Assembly: GCF_002572525.1 (NCBI RefSeq)
Contig: NZ_PDBS01000001.1
Location: forward strand, 1,488,001 to 1,552,000
DNA: 64,000 nucleotides
Source: Natrinema sp. CBA1119
GTDB taxonomy: Archaea; Halobacteriota; Halobacteria; Halobacteriales; Natrialbaceae
Direction of reading: 5' to 3'
Under the pieces are notes generated by a model that did not search any database, had not been told where the DNA came from, and saw only the letters and a program-made list of their open reading frames with translations. Positions 34,374-41,946 of this stretch are shown piece after piece; the first letter of the stretch is position 1, and each line of letters begins with the position of its first letter. Position numbers and translations under genes: made by a program.

Positions 34374-36011
34374 GTGCCACTCGAGGCCGCTGCCCGACTC
34401 GTTAGCGAACTCACGAGCCGCGGCTACAACGCCGAACGCGAGGCGGTGACACGGCTCGCGGCGGCCGAGGATCCGAACGCCGCACTCGAGCGCGTCCTCG
34501 AGGACGTTCCGAACGATGCGCTCGTCGTCCGGGCCGATCACGTCGAGTCGGTCCTCTCGCGGAGCGACACCACCGGTTCGCCTCGAACCAACGGCTCCGA
34601 TACTGGCGATTCCGTCGAATCGGGTACCACGAGCGTCGGGAGCGAAACGGCGGGGCGCAACGCCACTCGAACCGATGCGTCGTCCACCGATTCGACCCCC
34701 TCCGTTTCAACTGGAACCGAACGTGCCTCGGGGGGTGATTCGCCCGATCGATCTCCAGTTGAAACGGAGGGGTCTTCCCCAGCGAATCGTCTCGCCGATC
34801 CTGCGATCCGTTCGCTCGAGATCACCGGGGATATGACGGGTGAAAGCACGGGGACCGGCGAGTACAGCGATTTCGTCTCCGTCTTTCGGGACCGCCTCGA
34901 GCGGCTCGGAGCGAAATTACGAGGCCGGGTCAATCACCGCCCTGCGACGGCCATTCAGGGAATGCCGGGCGGGAGCGACGCCGCGATGGTCGGCCTGGTC
35001 AACGACATCCGATCGACCGCCAGCGGCCACTGGCTGATCGAACTCGAGGACGCGACCGGGACCTTCCCGTGGCTGGTGATGAAGGATCGCGAGTACGTCG
35101 ATCTCGTCGACGAACTGCTCTGCGACGAGGTGGTAGCGATGGAGGGGACGCTGGCGGACGATTCGGGAATTGCGTTCGTCGATTCAATGTACTTCCCGGA
35201 CGTGCCCCGCACGTACGAGCCCTCGACCGCGGATCGCCACGTCCAGGCGGCCCTGATCAGTGATGTCCACGTCGGCAGTCAGGAGTTCATGGCCGACGCG
35301 TGGAACGCCTTCGCCGACTGGCTCCACACCGAGGAGGCCCAGCACGTCGAGTACATGCTGCTCGCGGGCGACATGGTCGAAGGTGTCGGCGTCTACCCGG
35401 ATCAGGACGAGGAACTCGACATCGTTGACATCTACGAGCAGTACGAGGCGTTCAGCGAGCATCTCAAGAAGGTTCCGGGTGACATCGAGATCGTCATGAT
35501 CCCCGGCAACCACGACGCGGTTCGGCTCGCGGAGCCCCAGCCCGGGTTCGACGAGGAACTCCGGGAGATCATGTCCGCTCACGACCCACAGATCGTGAGC
35601 AACCCGTCGACGGTGACCCTCGAGGGGGTATCCGTCCTGATGTATCACGGCGTCTCGTTGGACGAGGTGATCGCGGAACTGCCCGAGGAGAAGGCAAGCT
35701 ACGACGACCCACACAAGGCGATGTACCACCTCCTCAAGAAGCGCCACGTCGCCCCGCAGTTCGGCGGCCACACCCGGCTCGCACCCGAAGAAAAGGACTA
35801 CCTCATCATGGAGGAGGTTCCCGACATTTTCCACACCGGTCACGTTCACAAACTCGGCTTCGGGAAGTACCACAACGTGCTCGCGATCAATTCCGGCTGC
35901 TGGCAGGCCCAGACCGACTTCCAGAAGAGCGTCAACATCGACCCCGATGCCGGCTTCGCGCCGATCGTCGATCTCGATACGCTCGACGTGACGGTACAGA
36001 AATTCAGTTGA
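34374..36011 (+). CDS. polD1: DNA polymerase D small subunit (DP1)
   Basis: 545 residues. The N-terminal domain starts MPLEAAARLVSELTSRGYNAE, a Ser/Thr/Glu linker runs from about 70 to 150, then an OB fold (HWLIELEDATGTFPWLVMKD) and the metallophosphoesterase domain: LISDVHVG, GDMVEG, IPGNHD, YHG and HTGHVH. That domain supplies the 3'-5' proofreading exonuclease of the archaeal replicative PolD. The GTG at 34374 is preferred because upstream in-frame codons are Arg-rich and an AT-rich box (TATCCTTTT, 34341-34349) lies at the leaderless distance. The linker DNA carries an inverted ORB-like pair, listed separately. Confidence 0.93.
   Translation: MPLEAAARLVSELTSRGYNAEREAVTRLAAAEDPNAALERVLEDVPNDALVVRADHVESVLSRSDTTGSPRTNGSDTGDSVESGTTSVGSETAGRNATRTDASSTDSTPSVSTGTERASGGDSPDRSPVETEGSSPANRLADPAIRSLEITGDMTGESTGTGEYSDFVSVFRDRLERLGAKLRGRVNHRPATAIQGMPGGSDAAMVGLVNDIRSTASGHWLIELEDATGTFPWLVMKDREYVDLVDELLCDEVVAMEGTLADDSGIAFVDSMYFPDVPRTYEPSTADRHVQAALISDVHVGSQEFMADAWNAFADWLHTEEAQHVEYMLLAGDMVEGVGVYPDQDEELDIVDIYEQYEAFSEHLKKVPGDIEIVMIPGNHDAVRLAEPQPGFDEELREIMSAHDPQIVSNPSTVTLEGVSVLMYHGVSLDEVIAELPEEKASYDDPHKAMYHLLKKRHVAPQFGGHTRLAPEEKDYLIMEEVPDIFHTGHVHKLGFGKYHNVLAINSGCWQAQTDFQKSVNIDPDAGFAPIVDLDTLDVTVQKFS
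34694..34773. repeat. Inverted pair of ORB-like elements inside polD1
   Basis: Two copies of TCCAGTTGAAACGGAGGGG, one on the minus strand (about 34697-34715) and one on the plus strand (34754-34772), identical over 19 bp and facing each other across about 38 bp. Each has the GAAACG core and G-string of the origin ORBs. They lie in codons for the disordered linker (about residues 107-134) of the polymerase subunit. Confidence 0.75.
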
Positions 36012-36388
36012 GAGATCCGGTATCACGTCTCTTCGTCCCGAATAGCGCCTCGAGTTCGGCCGTGTCGGCGATTCTTTCCTCAGGTTTTCCGCTGTTCTCG
36101 TTCAGGTCTCTTGGTCAATAGATCGTGTAGAAGTACCTTTTTCCGCCTCGGGATTCCTCGCTTCGCTCGGAACCACTCGGCGCAAAAATCTACGCTAAAA
36201 AGCCGCCTCTGCGGACTTCGTCCGCTTCGGCGGTGAACCGCTCGCTTCGCTCGCGGATGCTCAAGCCGTTCACTCCTTCCCCTGTACAGCACGAGTGACT
36301 TGGCGGAAGCAAGCGGTATCAGCGCCGAGCGGACGGCTGCCGGTCAGCACTCGAGGCGCGGGCCACAGCGCATGTCGTTCGCCGTCGG
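36012..36388. repeat. Non-coding stretch with TTCG-loop stem-loops
   Basis: No gene seen in 377 bp. Around 36150-36260 are several short repeats built on CGCTTCGCTCG and a perfect hairpin GCGGAC-TTC-GTCCGC (36211-36225) followed by CCGCTTCGGCGG. An A-rich segment (GCAAAAATCTACGCTAAAAAG) precedes them. Such blocks are often dispersed in Natrialbales genomes, from memory; a processed RNA or terminator role is possible. Confidence 0.5.
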
Positions 36389-36826
36389 TCAGGGCTCGAG
36401 TCGAAACCGAACCGTCGGGGCTCCGTCGAAGCGGGGGCCGTGACCGCGCCGCTCGAAGCCGAGCGCCTCGGCGGCGGTCTCGATGGGGGTCGCATCCCGC
36501 GCGGCGAGCACTTCGACGGCCATCGACTCGCGCTCGGCGAAGCGCACCGGTTCGGCCAGCAATCGCTCACAGGCCTCGCTCGTGCCGTCGAGTTGCGTGA
36601 CGTGAACGGTATCTTCGCGCGCGTCGAAGCTAATGAAGCCGAGCAGGTCCTCCGGATCGGAGCCGCCGTATTGCGAACTCGAGACATCAGCGTTCGGATC
36701 GTGACTCCCGTCCTCGGCGACGCGCACCGTGCGGTCGTGGACGAGATTCCGCATCACGTCCGTGGGGGAGTCCGCGATCGACGCGAGCGCGTCCGCGTCC
36801 GCCTCGAGTGCGTCCCGTACGTTCAT
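36389..36826 (-). CDS. GNAT-family N-acetyltransferase
   Basis: 145 residues with the GNAT layout: MNVRDALEADADALASIAD at the start, strand 4 LLGFISFDAREDTVHVTQLDG, and ERESMAVEVLAARDATPIETAAEALGFERRGHG toward the end, where the 'A-EALGFERRG' wording is typical of the family. A clear acetyl-CoA loop (Q/RxxGxG/A) is not obvious, so activity is less certain. TTTATTG lies 27 bp upstream on the minus strand, giving a leaderless start. Confidence 0.78.
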   Translation of the reverse strand: MNVRDALEADADALASIADSPTDVMRNLVHDRTVRVAEDGSHDPNADVSSSQYGGSDPEDLLGFISFDAREDTVHVTQLDGTSEACERLLAEPVRFAERESMAVEVLAARDATPIETAAEALGFERRGHGPRFDGAPTVRFRLEP

Positions 36827-37046
36827 CGACGTGTGGTAATGCGACGCACAACAATAAATCCCGGTCGCGACCGCCCCGCGTGACTGGTTCGACGACTGTC
36901 AATTTTCGCGCGTCCTCGAGTCGATTCAGCCCCCGCTCGGGGACTGGTAAAAGTGCGATCGATGGGACACAGTTATCTGCCCGCTCTGGTAACGGATCGA
37001 GTATGAGTCACAGTATCGCAAAGCGGGCCGTCTCCGAGGTGGCAGT

Positions 37047-38225
37047 ATGCGCGTCGTAGCGAAATTCGGCGGGACGAGTCTCGGCAGCGGCGACCGGATC
37101 AACCGCGCCGCGGACTCGATCGCTGCGGCCGTCGAGGACGGCCACGAGATCGCCGTCGTCGCCAGCGCGATGGGGTCGACCACCGACGAACTGCTCGACG
37201 AGATCACGTTCGAAACCGACGAAGCCGACCGCGCCCAGATCGTCAGCATGGGTGAGCGGACGTCGGTTCGGATGCTCAAGGCCGCACTATCGGCTCGGGG
37301 TATCGAATCGGTCTTCCTCGAGCCCGGTAGCGACGAGTGGCCCGTCATCACCGACGAGTACGGCGAGGTCAACGTCGAAGAGACCCAGCGGCGCGGCCAG
37401 GAGCTCGCGTCGAAGCTCGACGAAACGGTACCGGTCCTCACCGGGTTCCTCGCCGAAGGCCCCGACGGCTCGATCACGACGCTCGGCCGGGGCGGCAGCG
37501 ACACCTCGGCGGTCATGCTGGGCAAGTACATGGACGCCGACGAGGTCGTCATCGTCACGGACGTCGAGGGCGTCATGACGGGCGACCCCCACGTCGTCGA
37601 AGGGGCTCGAAACGTCGGCGAAATCTCGGTCGACGAACTCCGGAACCTCTCGTTTCGCGGGGCCGAGGTCGTCGCGCCCTCCGCGCTTTCCTACAAGGAC
37701 GGAACTCTCGACGTGCGCGTCGTCCACTACCAGCACGGTGACCTGCTGTCGGGCGGGACGAGCATTGAAGGCGAGTTCAGGAACCTGGTCGACCTGCGCG
37801 AGCGCCCGCTGGCCTGCCTGACCGTCGCCGGCCGCGCGATTCGGAACCAGCCCGGCGTCTTCCATCGCCTCTCGGCCGCCCTGCACGAGAGCGACGTCAA
37901 CATCGACGCCGTCGCGAGCGGGATGGATACGATCACCTTCTACATCGACGAGGAGGAGGCCGAACGCGCCGAGAACATCCTTCACCGCGAGGTCATCGCC
38001 AGCGACGAACTCTCGAGCGTCACCGTCGACTCGCCGGTCGCCGTCATCCGAGTGACCGGCGGCGAACTCCCGAACCAGCCGGGGATCATCAGCGAGATCG
38101 TCAACCCCCTCTCCGAGGCCCGGATCCATCTCAACGACATCATCACCAGCGCGACCAGCGTCGCCCTGTTCGTCGACTGGGACGACCGCGAGGAGACCCT
38201 CGAGCTGACGCAGAACCTGTTCTAA
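37047..38225 (+). CDS. lysC: Aspartate kinase
   Basis: 392 residues. It phosphorylates aspartate in the first step toward threonine, methionine, isoleucine and lysine. KFGGTS is at residues 6-11, the conserved GRGGSDTSA (about 148-156) and VTDVEGVMTGDP (about 171-182) follow, and two ACT domains (about 255-392) give feedback control. Start is the ATG at 37047, which lies inside a short overlapping ORF (37003-37059, MSHSIAKRAVSEV...). Length is at the short end of the family, as usual in archaea. Confidence 0.96.
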   Translation: MRVVAKFGGTSLGSGDRINRAADSIAAAVEDGHEIAVVASAMGSTTDELLDEITFETDEADRAQIVSMGERTSVRMLKAALSARGIESVFLEPGSDEWPVITDEYGEVNVEETQRRGQELASKLDETVPVLTGFLAEGPDGSITTLGRGGSDTSAVMLGKYMDADEVVIVTDVEGVMTGDPHVVEGARNVGEISVDELRNLSFRGAEVVAPSALSYKDGTLDVRVVHYQHGDLLSGGTSIEGEFRNLVDLRERPLACLTVAGRAIRNQPGVFHRLSAALHESDVNIDAVASGMDTITFYIDEEEAERAENILHREVIASDELSSVTVDSPVAVIRVTGGELPNQPGIISEIVNPLSEARIHLNDIITSATSVALFVDWDDREETLELTQNLF

Positions 38226-38390
38226 TTCGGTCGAACCCGTTTCGAACGCGCTCGCGATCGGTTCCGCTGTCGCCGTCTCCGCGAGTGCGATCGATCGCCG
38301 ACGGTGATAGTCACACTCTCGATAGTATTCGGTCGGTAATACAGCGGTAACGCCATCGTAACGAAGGGGGGAAACGGTGGAGTGAAAACC

Positions 38391-38978
38391 ATGAGTACCG
38401 ATTCGACGGCGAGGGAGGTCTTCGAGGAAATCGATCCCGATCCCGACGCGATCCTCGAGGCACACGACGCGGAGACACCGGCCGAACTCGTCGAAGGCGG
38501 CGGGAAGCACGAGACGCGGTCCGACGACGTCGTCGACACGACGGCGACCGAACTGTTCGCCGATCTCGAGGCCGTGGAAACGGCGGACGCGAACTCCCGA
38601 GATACCGATCTCGGCGAGACGGATCGAACCGATGAAGACGACGATGCGTCCGCGACGCGAGCGGACCTCGAGTTCGAATTCATCGGTGACTCGGACGTGG
38701 TCGTGCGGGACGACGGTGCCGTCGTCGACGCGACGGCGGCCGAACTCGACGCGCTCACCGCAACCGACCCGACCTCCGCCCGGGCGACCGGCTCCGACGA
38801 GAGTGTCGAAACGACCGAATCCGCGAACGCCGGCTCGGCCGATACTGCGGTCGCCTCGTCGGGCACGCTCACCATTCGCGACGGTAGGGCCGACGACCTG
38901 CAACTCGTTGGCCCTGATCCGACGCCAACGCGGCTCACCGACGACGCTTTCGACAGCGCCGCGATCGGCGATCAGTGA
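38391..38978 (+). CDS. Acidic haloarchaeal protein with an internal repeat, unknown function
   Basis: 195 residues, very rich in Asp, Thr, Ala and Glu. Two related segments are visible: DDVVDTTATELFADLEAVE (about 44-62) and DDGAVVDATAAELDALTA (about 106-123), which suggests an internal duplication. No membrane span, no catalytic motif. The ATG at 38391 is three codons inside a GTG-initiated reading; the ATG is the better start. I do not recognise the family. Confidence 0.65.
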   Translation: MSTDSTAREVFEEIDPDPDAILEAHDAETPAELVEGGGKHETRSDDVVDTTATELFADLEAVETADANSRDTDLGETDRTDEDDDASATRADLEFEFIGDSDVVVRDDGAVVDATAAELDALTATDPTSARATGSDESVETTESANAGSADTAVASSGTLTIRDGRADDLQLVGPDPTPTRLTDDAFDSAAIGDQ

Positions 38979-39151
38979 TTCTCCGACGGAAAGAGTCGAG
39001 CCCGGCCGCCCCGCTATCGCCACTCCCGCTAGCGATGGTCTCGCCGGTTCCGTCCATCGATGCGCCGATCCGTCCGGAAGGGGCCGTCTCGAGCCGTCGA
39101 CGGTCACAAGACGCCAACTAGACTGAACACGCGCGGCGGCGTCGAACGACT

Positions 39152-40531
39152 ATGGTCGCCTACAAGTCGAAAGTAGTCGAACGGATCCGCCTCCCATCGA
39201 GAGAACAGCGAGAACGAGCGCTCGAGGAAGCCGGGTACAACGCCTTCAATCTCTCCGCTGACGACGTTTTCATCGATCTCCTTACCGACAGCGGGACGGG
39301 CGCGATGAGCGACGATCAGTGGGCCGCGCTCTTCAGGGGCGACGAAGCGTACGCCGGATCGGCGAGCTTTGATCGCCTCGAGTCCGCGGTCGCGGACGTG
39401 ATGGGATTCGAGCGCGTGGTGCCGACCCATCAGGGCCGCGGCGCGGAAAACGTCCTCTACGGCACCCTCCTCTCCGAGGGCGACGTCGCGCTCAACAACA
39501 CCCACTTCGACACGACGCGAGCGCACGTCTCGAATCAGGGTGCTGATCCGGTCGACTGTCCCGTGTCGGGCGCTCAAGATCCGGAGGCAAACGAGCCGTT
39601 CAAGGGGAACTTCTCGCTCGAGCGAGCGCGAGCGGTCGTCGACGAGGTCGGGCCGGAGCGCGTCCCGCTGGTAATTCTGACGATCACGAACAACTCGGCG
39701 GCGGGCCAGCCGGTCAGCGTCGCAAACACCCGTCGGGTTCGGGCGTTCGCCGACGAGATCGATGCGACGTTCGTGATCGACGCCTGCCGGTTCGCGGAGA
39801 ACGCCTACTTCGTGACCCGACGCGAGGACGAGTTCGCCGACGCGACGGTAGCCGAGGCGGCTCGCGAGCAACTGGGCTACGCCGACGCGCTCGTCATGAG
39901 CGGGAAGAAAGACGGGCTGGTGAACGTCGGCGGCTTCGTCGCGACCGACGACGAGACTCTCTTCGAGCGGTGCAAACAGCGCGCGATCCTCTACGAAGGG
40001 TTTCCGACGTACGGCGGGATGGCCGGTCGGGACGTCGCCGCGATGGCCGTCGGCCTGCGCGAGGCCGTCGAGGAATCGTACGTTGAAGATCGGGTCGGGC
40101 AGGTTCGCGAACTCGGCGCGATGCTCGAGGCGGTCGGGCTCCCGGTGTACACCCCGACCAGCGGACACGCGGTCTACATCGACGCGGGAGCGACGTTTCC
40201 CGAGATTCCGCCCGACGAGTTTCCGGGGCAAGCGCTGGTCTGTGAACTGTATCGGGAGGGCGGGGTTCGAGGGGTCGAACTCGGAAGCTTCGCGTTTCCC
40301 GAGACCAACCGGCCGGAACTGGTTCGGCTCGCGGTCCCGCGCCGGACCTACCACCGGGAGCACTTCGATCACGTCGTCGAGACGGCCGAAGCCGTCCTCG
40401 AGAAGCGCGACGATGTTTCCGGACTCGAGATCGTCTCGGACCCTGCAGTCCCGGAGCTCCGTCACTTTTCGGCGTCGCTCGAGCCGCTGTCCGCGGAGCC
40501 CGCGGCTGCGACTGGCACGAACACTGACTGA
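39152..40531 (+). CDS. tnaA: Tryptophanase
   Basis: 459-residue PLP enzyme of the beta-eliminating lyase family, which splits tryptophan to indole, pyruvate and ammonia. Recognisable segments are VPTHQGRGAENVLY, NTHFDTTRAHV, ITNNSAAGQPVS, IDACRFAENAYF, the PLP lysine in MSGKKDG (about 250-256), and LYEGFPTYGGMAGRD. Tyrosine phenol-lyase is the close alternative and cannot be excluded from motifs alone. Length is normal. Its 3' end runs into a 27-bp tandem repeat. Confidence 0.9.
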   Translation: MVAYKSKVVERIRLPSREQRERALEEAGYNAFNLSADDVFIDLLTDSGTGAMSDDQWAALFRGDEAYAGSASFDRLESAVADVMGFERVVPTHQGRGAENVLYGTLLSEGDVALNNTHFDTTRAHVSNQGADPVDCPVSGAQDPEANEPFKGNFSLERARAVVDEVGPERVPLVILTITNNSAAGQPVSVANTRRVRAFADEIDATFVIDACRFAENAYFVTRREDEFADATVAEAAREQLGYADALVMSGKKDGLVNVGGFVATDDETLFERCKQRAILYEGFPTYGGMAGRDVAAMAVGLREAVEESYVEDRVGQVRELGAMLEAVGLPVYTPTSGHAVYIDAGATFPEIPPDEFPGQALVCELYREGGVRGVELGSFAFPETNRPELVRLAVPRRTYHREHFDHVVETAEAVLEKRDDVSGLEIVSDPAVPELRHFSASLEPLSAEPAAATGTNTD

Positions 40532-40601
40532 CTGTACGCAGAGGAGAGCGGGGACTGACTGTACGCGGAGGAGAGCCGGGACTGGCTGTGAGCAGAGAGT
40601 C
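40527..40601. repeat. 27-bp tandem repeat (2.8 copies) at the tnaA stop
   Basis: Units at 40527-40553 and 40554-40580 differ at two positions (ACTGACTGTACGC-R-GAGGAGAGC... pattern), with a third, partial and more diverged unit to about 40601. The first unit includes the tnaA stop codon, so slippage here adds or removes only untranslated DNA. Confidence 0.75.
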
Positions 40602-40615
40602 GACGGATCGGGTCG

Positions 40616-40984
40616 CTACAGGCTCGAGATAACGCCTCGGGCGCGATCCCGGAGCGTCGGTTCCGGCTCCGGCTCTGCTCTGCCAGCGAGTCGCTGCTTC
40701 GCGATGGACTGGACCCCTCTCGAGGCGGCTTCGGAGTTCATCACGTCGGCCGCCCAGTTCGGGAGCTGGGATTCGAGTTCCTGTCGTTTCTGTGCTTTCA
40801 TCCGGCTGAACCGGCGCAGTACGAACCCGACGCCGAGGAACAGGCCGGCGTCGAGTAGCTCGCGCCGGAACCGCTCTCGATCCTTTCGGACCGCGATCGC
40901 TTTCGCGAGCGAGAGTGCACCGATCGCTAGATAGACCTTCGAACTCTTCGATGGATCGCCGCTGAGCATCCGTTGAAGCGCCAT
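40616..40984 (-). CDS. Small membrane-associated protein, unknown function
   Basis: 122 residues: basic N terminus, a weakly hydrophobic segment VYLAIGALSLAKAIAV (about 17-32), a second one AGLFLGVGFVLRR (about 46-58), then a charged tail with EPEPEPTLRDRARG. The start MALQRMLSGDPSKSS seems correct. Composition is less acidic than average. No family recognised. Confidence 0.62.
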   Translation of the reverse strand: MALQRMLSGDPSKSSKVYLAIGALSLAKAIAVRKDRERFRRELLDAGLFLGVGFVLRRFSRMKAQKRQELESQLPNWAADVMNSEAASRGVQSIAKQRLAGRAEPEPEPTLRDRARGVISSL

Positions 40985-41061
40985 GCGGAGGTGGCTACCA
41001 CGTTCTCTCGGATAAAACTCCGCTGGCAGGCGACGGGTCGCGGCGGGGATCGGGACCGGAC

Positions 41062-41110
41062 GGTCAGACGCGGACCGGGGTCAGACGCGGTAAGCTGCGG
41101 TCAGACGCGG
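41062..41110. repeat. Triplicated 12-bp motif at the end of a GNAT gene
   Basis: GGTCAGACGCGG occurs at 41062-41073, 41079-41090 and 41099-41110. The third copy covers the stop codon of the acetyltransferase gene read on the minus strand (TCA at 41101-41103), so the outer two look like duplications of the gene's 3' end. Confidence 0.6.
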
Positions 41111-41550
41111 TCAGCCGCGACAACGCCGCGGTGGCGCTGATCGTCGATCGGCTCGATCGAAAATCCGAGGCGCTCGTAGAACGGCCGGACGCGGTCGTCG
41201 AACCGGGCCGTCAGTCGGCCTTCGTGCTCGAGGGCCCGCTCGATCAGCGCCCGGCCGATGCCGTGACCACGGTGGCGACGCCGGACACCGATCGCGCCGA
41301 CGTGGGCCCCGGACTCGGCGTCGAGGGGTTCGAGAACGACCGTGCCGAGGATTCGCTCGGTCGCGTCCGGGCCGTCTGCGGAAGCGGTCCCATCGTCACC
41401 GGCGCTCGCCGTGCCACCCCGTCGATCACCCGCGACGAGGACGTCACCGGCGTCGATCCGGCTCTCGACGTCGCCCGGCTCGAGCATTGCGCCGTCGAGG
41501 ATGCGCCGGACCTCGAGGGCGTCGTCGGGGGTGGCCGTGCGGACGAACAT
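41101..41550 (-). CDS. GNAT-family N-acetyltransferase
   Basis: 149 residues with a clear acetyl-CoA loop RRRHRGHGIGRALIE (Q/RxxGxG/A type) near 90-104, preceded by the strand VGAIGVR and followed by FYERLGFSIEPID. An acidic loop (about 44-62, GGTASAGDDGTASADGPD) is inserted between strands 2 and 4. The substrate is unknown. It is close to the SAMP-like gene (57 bp) on the same strand, so the two may share a transcript. Confidence 0.87.
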   Translation of the reverse strand: MFVRTATPDDALEVRRILDGAMLEPGDVESRIDAGDVLVAGDRRGGTASAGDDGTASADGPDATERILGTVVLEPLDAESGAHVGAIGVRRRHRGHGIGRALIERALEHEGRLTARFDDRVRPFYERLGFSIEPIDDQRHRGVVAADRV

Positions 41551-41607
41551 TCGTCAGGAGGGTCGATCGGCGCGAGCTAACAACGCGTCGATTTCGGCTC
41601 GATCGAA

Positions 41608-41883
41608 TCACCCGCCTTTAATGAGCCGTAACACCGTCACGTGGTCGCTCTCGACCGGTTGATCCTCGGGGACCGGGCGACCGTCGACGAGGACGCTCAC
41701 CTCGTGGGGACTCAGGTCGATCGCGCGGAGCAGGTCCGCGTAGGTCGGCGTTCCGTCGGGACCGCCAGCGGCGTCGACATCGGGACCGTCAGCGGCGTCA
41801 GCGTCGGCATCCGCAGCCCCTGCCACCGCCTCGAGTTCGAGTTCGTAGGTGTCCTCGCCCTTGACGTCGACGGTGACGTGCAT
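41608..41883 (-). CDS. samp2: SAMP2-like ubiquitin-fold modifier with enlarged loop
   Basis: 91-residue beta-grasp protein ending in di-glycine (LRLIKGG), the mark of archaeal small modifiers that are attached to lysines or donate sulfur for tRNA thiolation after activation by an E1-like enzyme. The C-terminal half (YADLLRAIDLSPHEVSVLVDGRPVPED) closely follows what I know of Haloferax SAMP2. Between strands 1-2 and the helix it has about 25 extra Ala/Asp/Gly residues (ADADADAADGPDVDAAGG...), where SAMP2 has only a short turn. The loop is probably disordered. Confidence 0.87.
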   Translation of the reverse strand: MHVTVDVKGEDTYELELEAVAGAADADADAADGPDVDAAGGPDGTPTYADLLRAIDLSPHEVSVLVDGRPVPEDQPVESDHVTVLRLIKGG

Positions 41884-41946
41884 ACGCCGCGTTACGGGGC
41901 GGCGGCCTTGAGCGCGTCGCTCCGCGCGCTGGCGAGTCCCGAATCG

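Noticed and set aside
38355-38380. AACGAAGGGGGGAAAC before the acidic repeat protein
   Set aside because: The G-string is present but the TCCAC half is missing; probably part of the upstream region of that gene.
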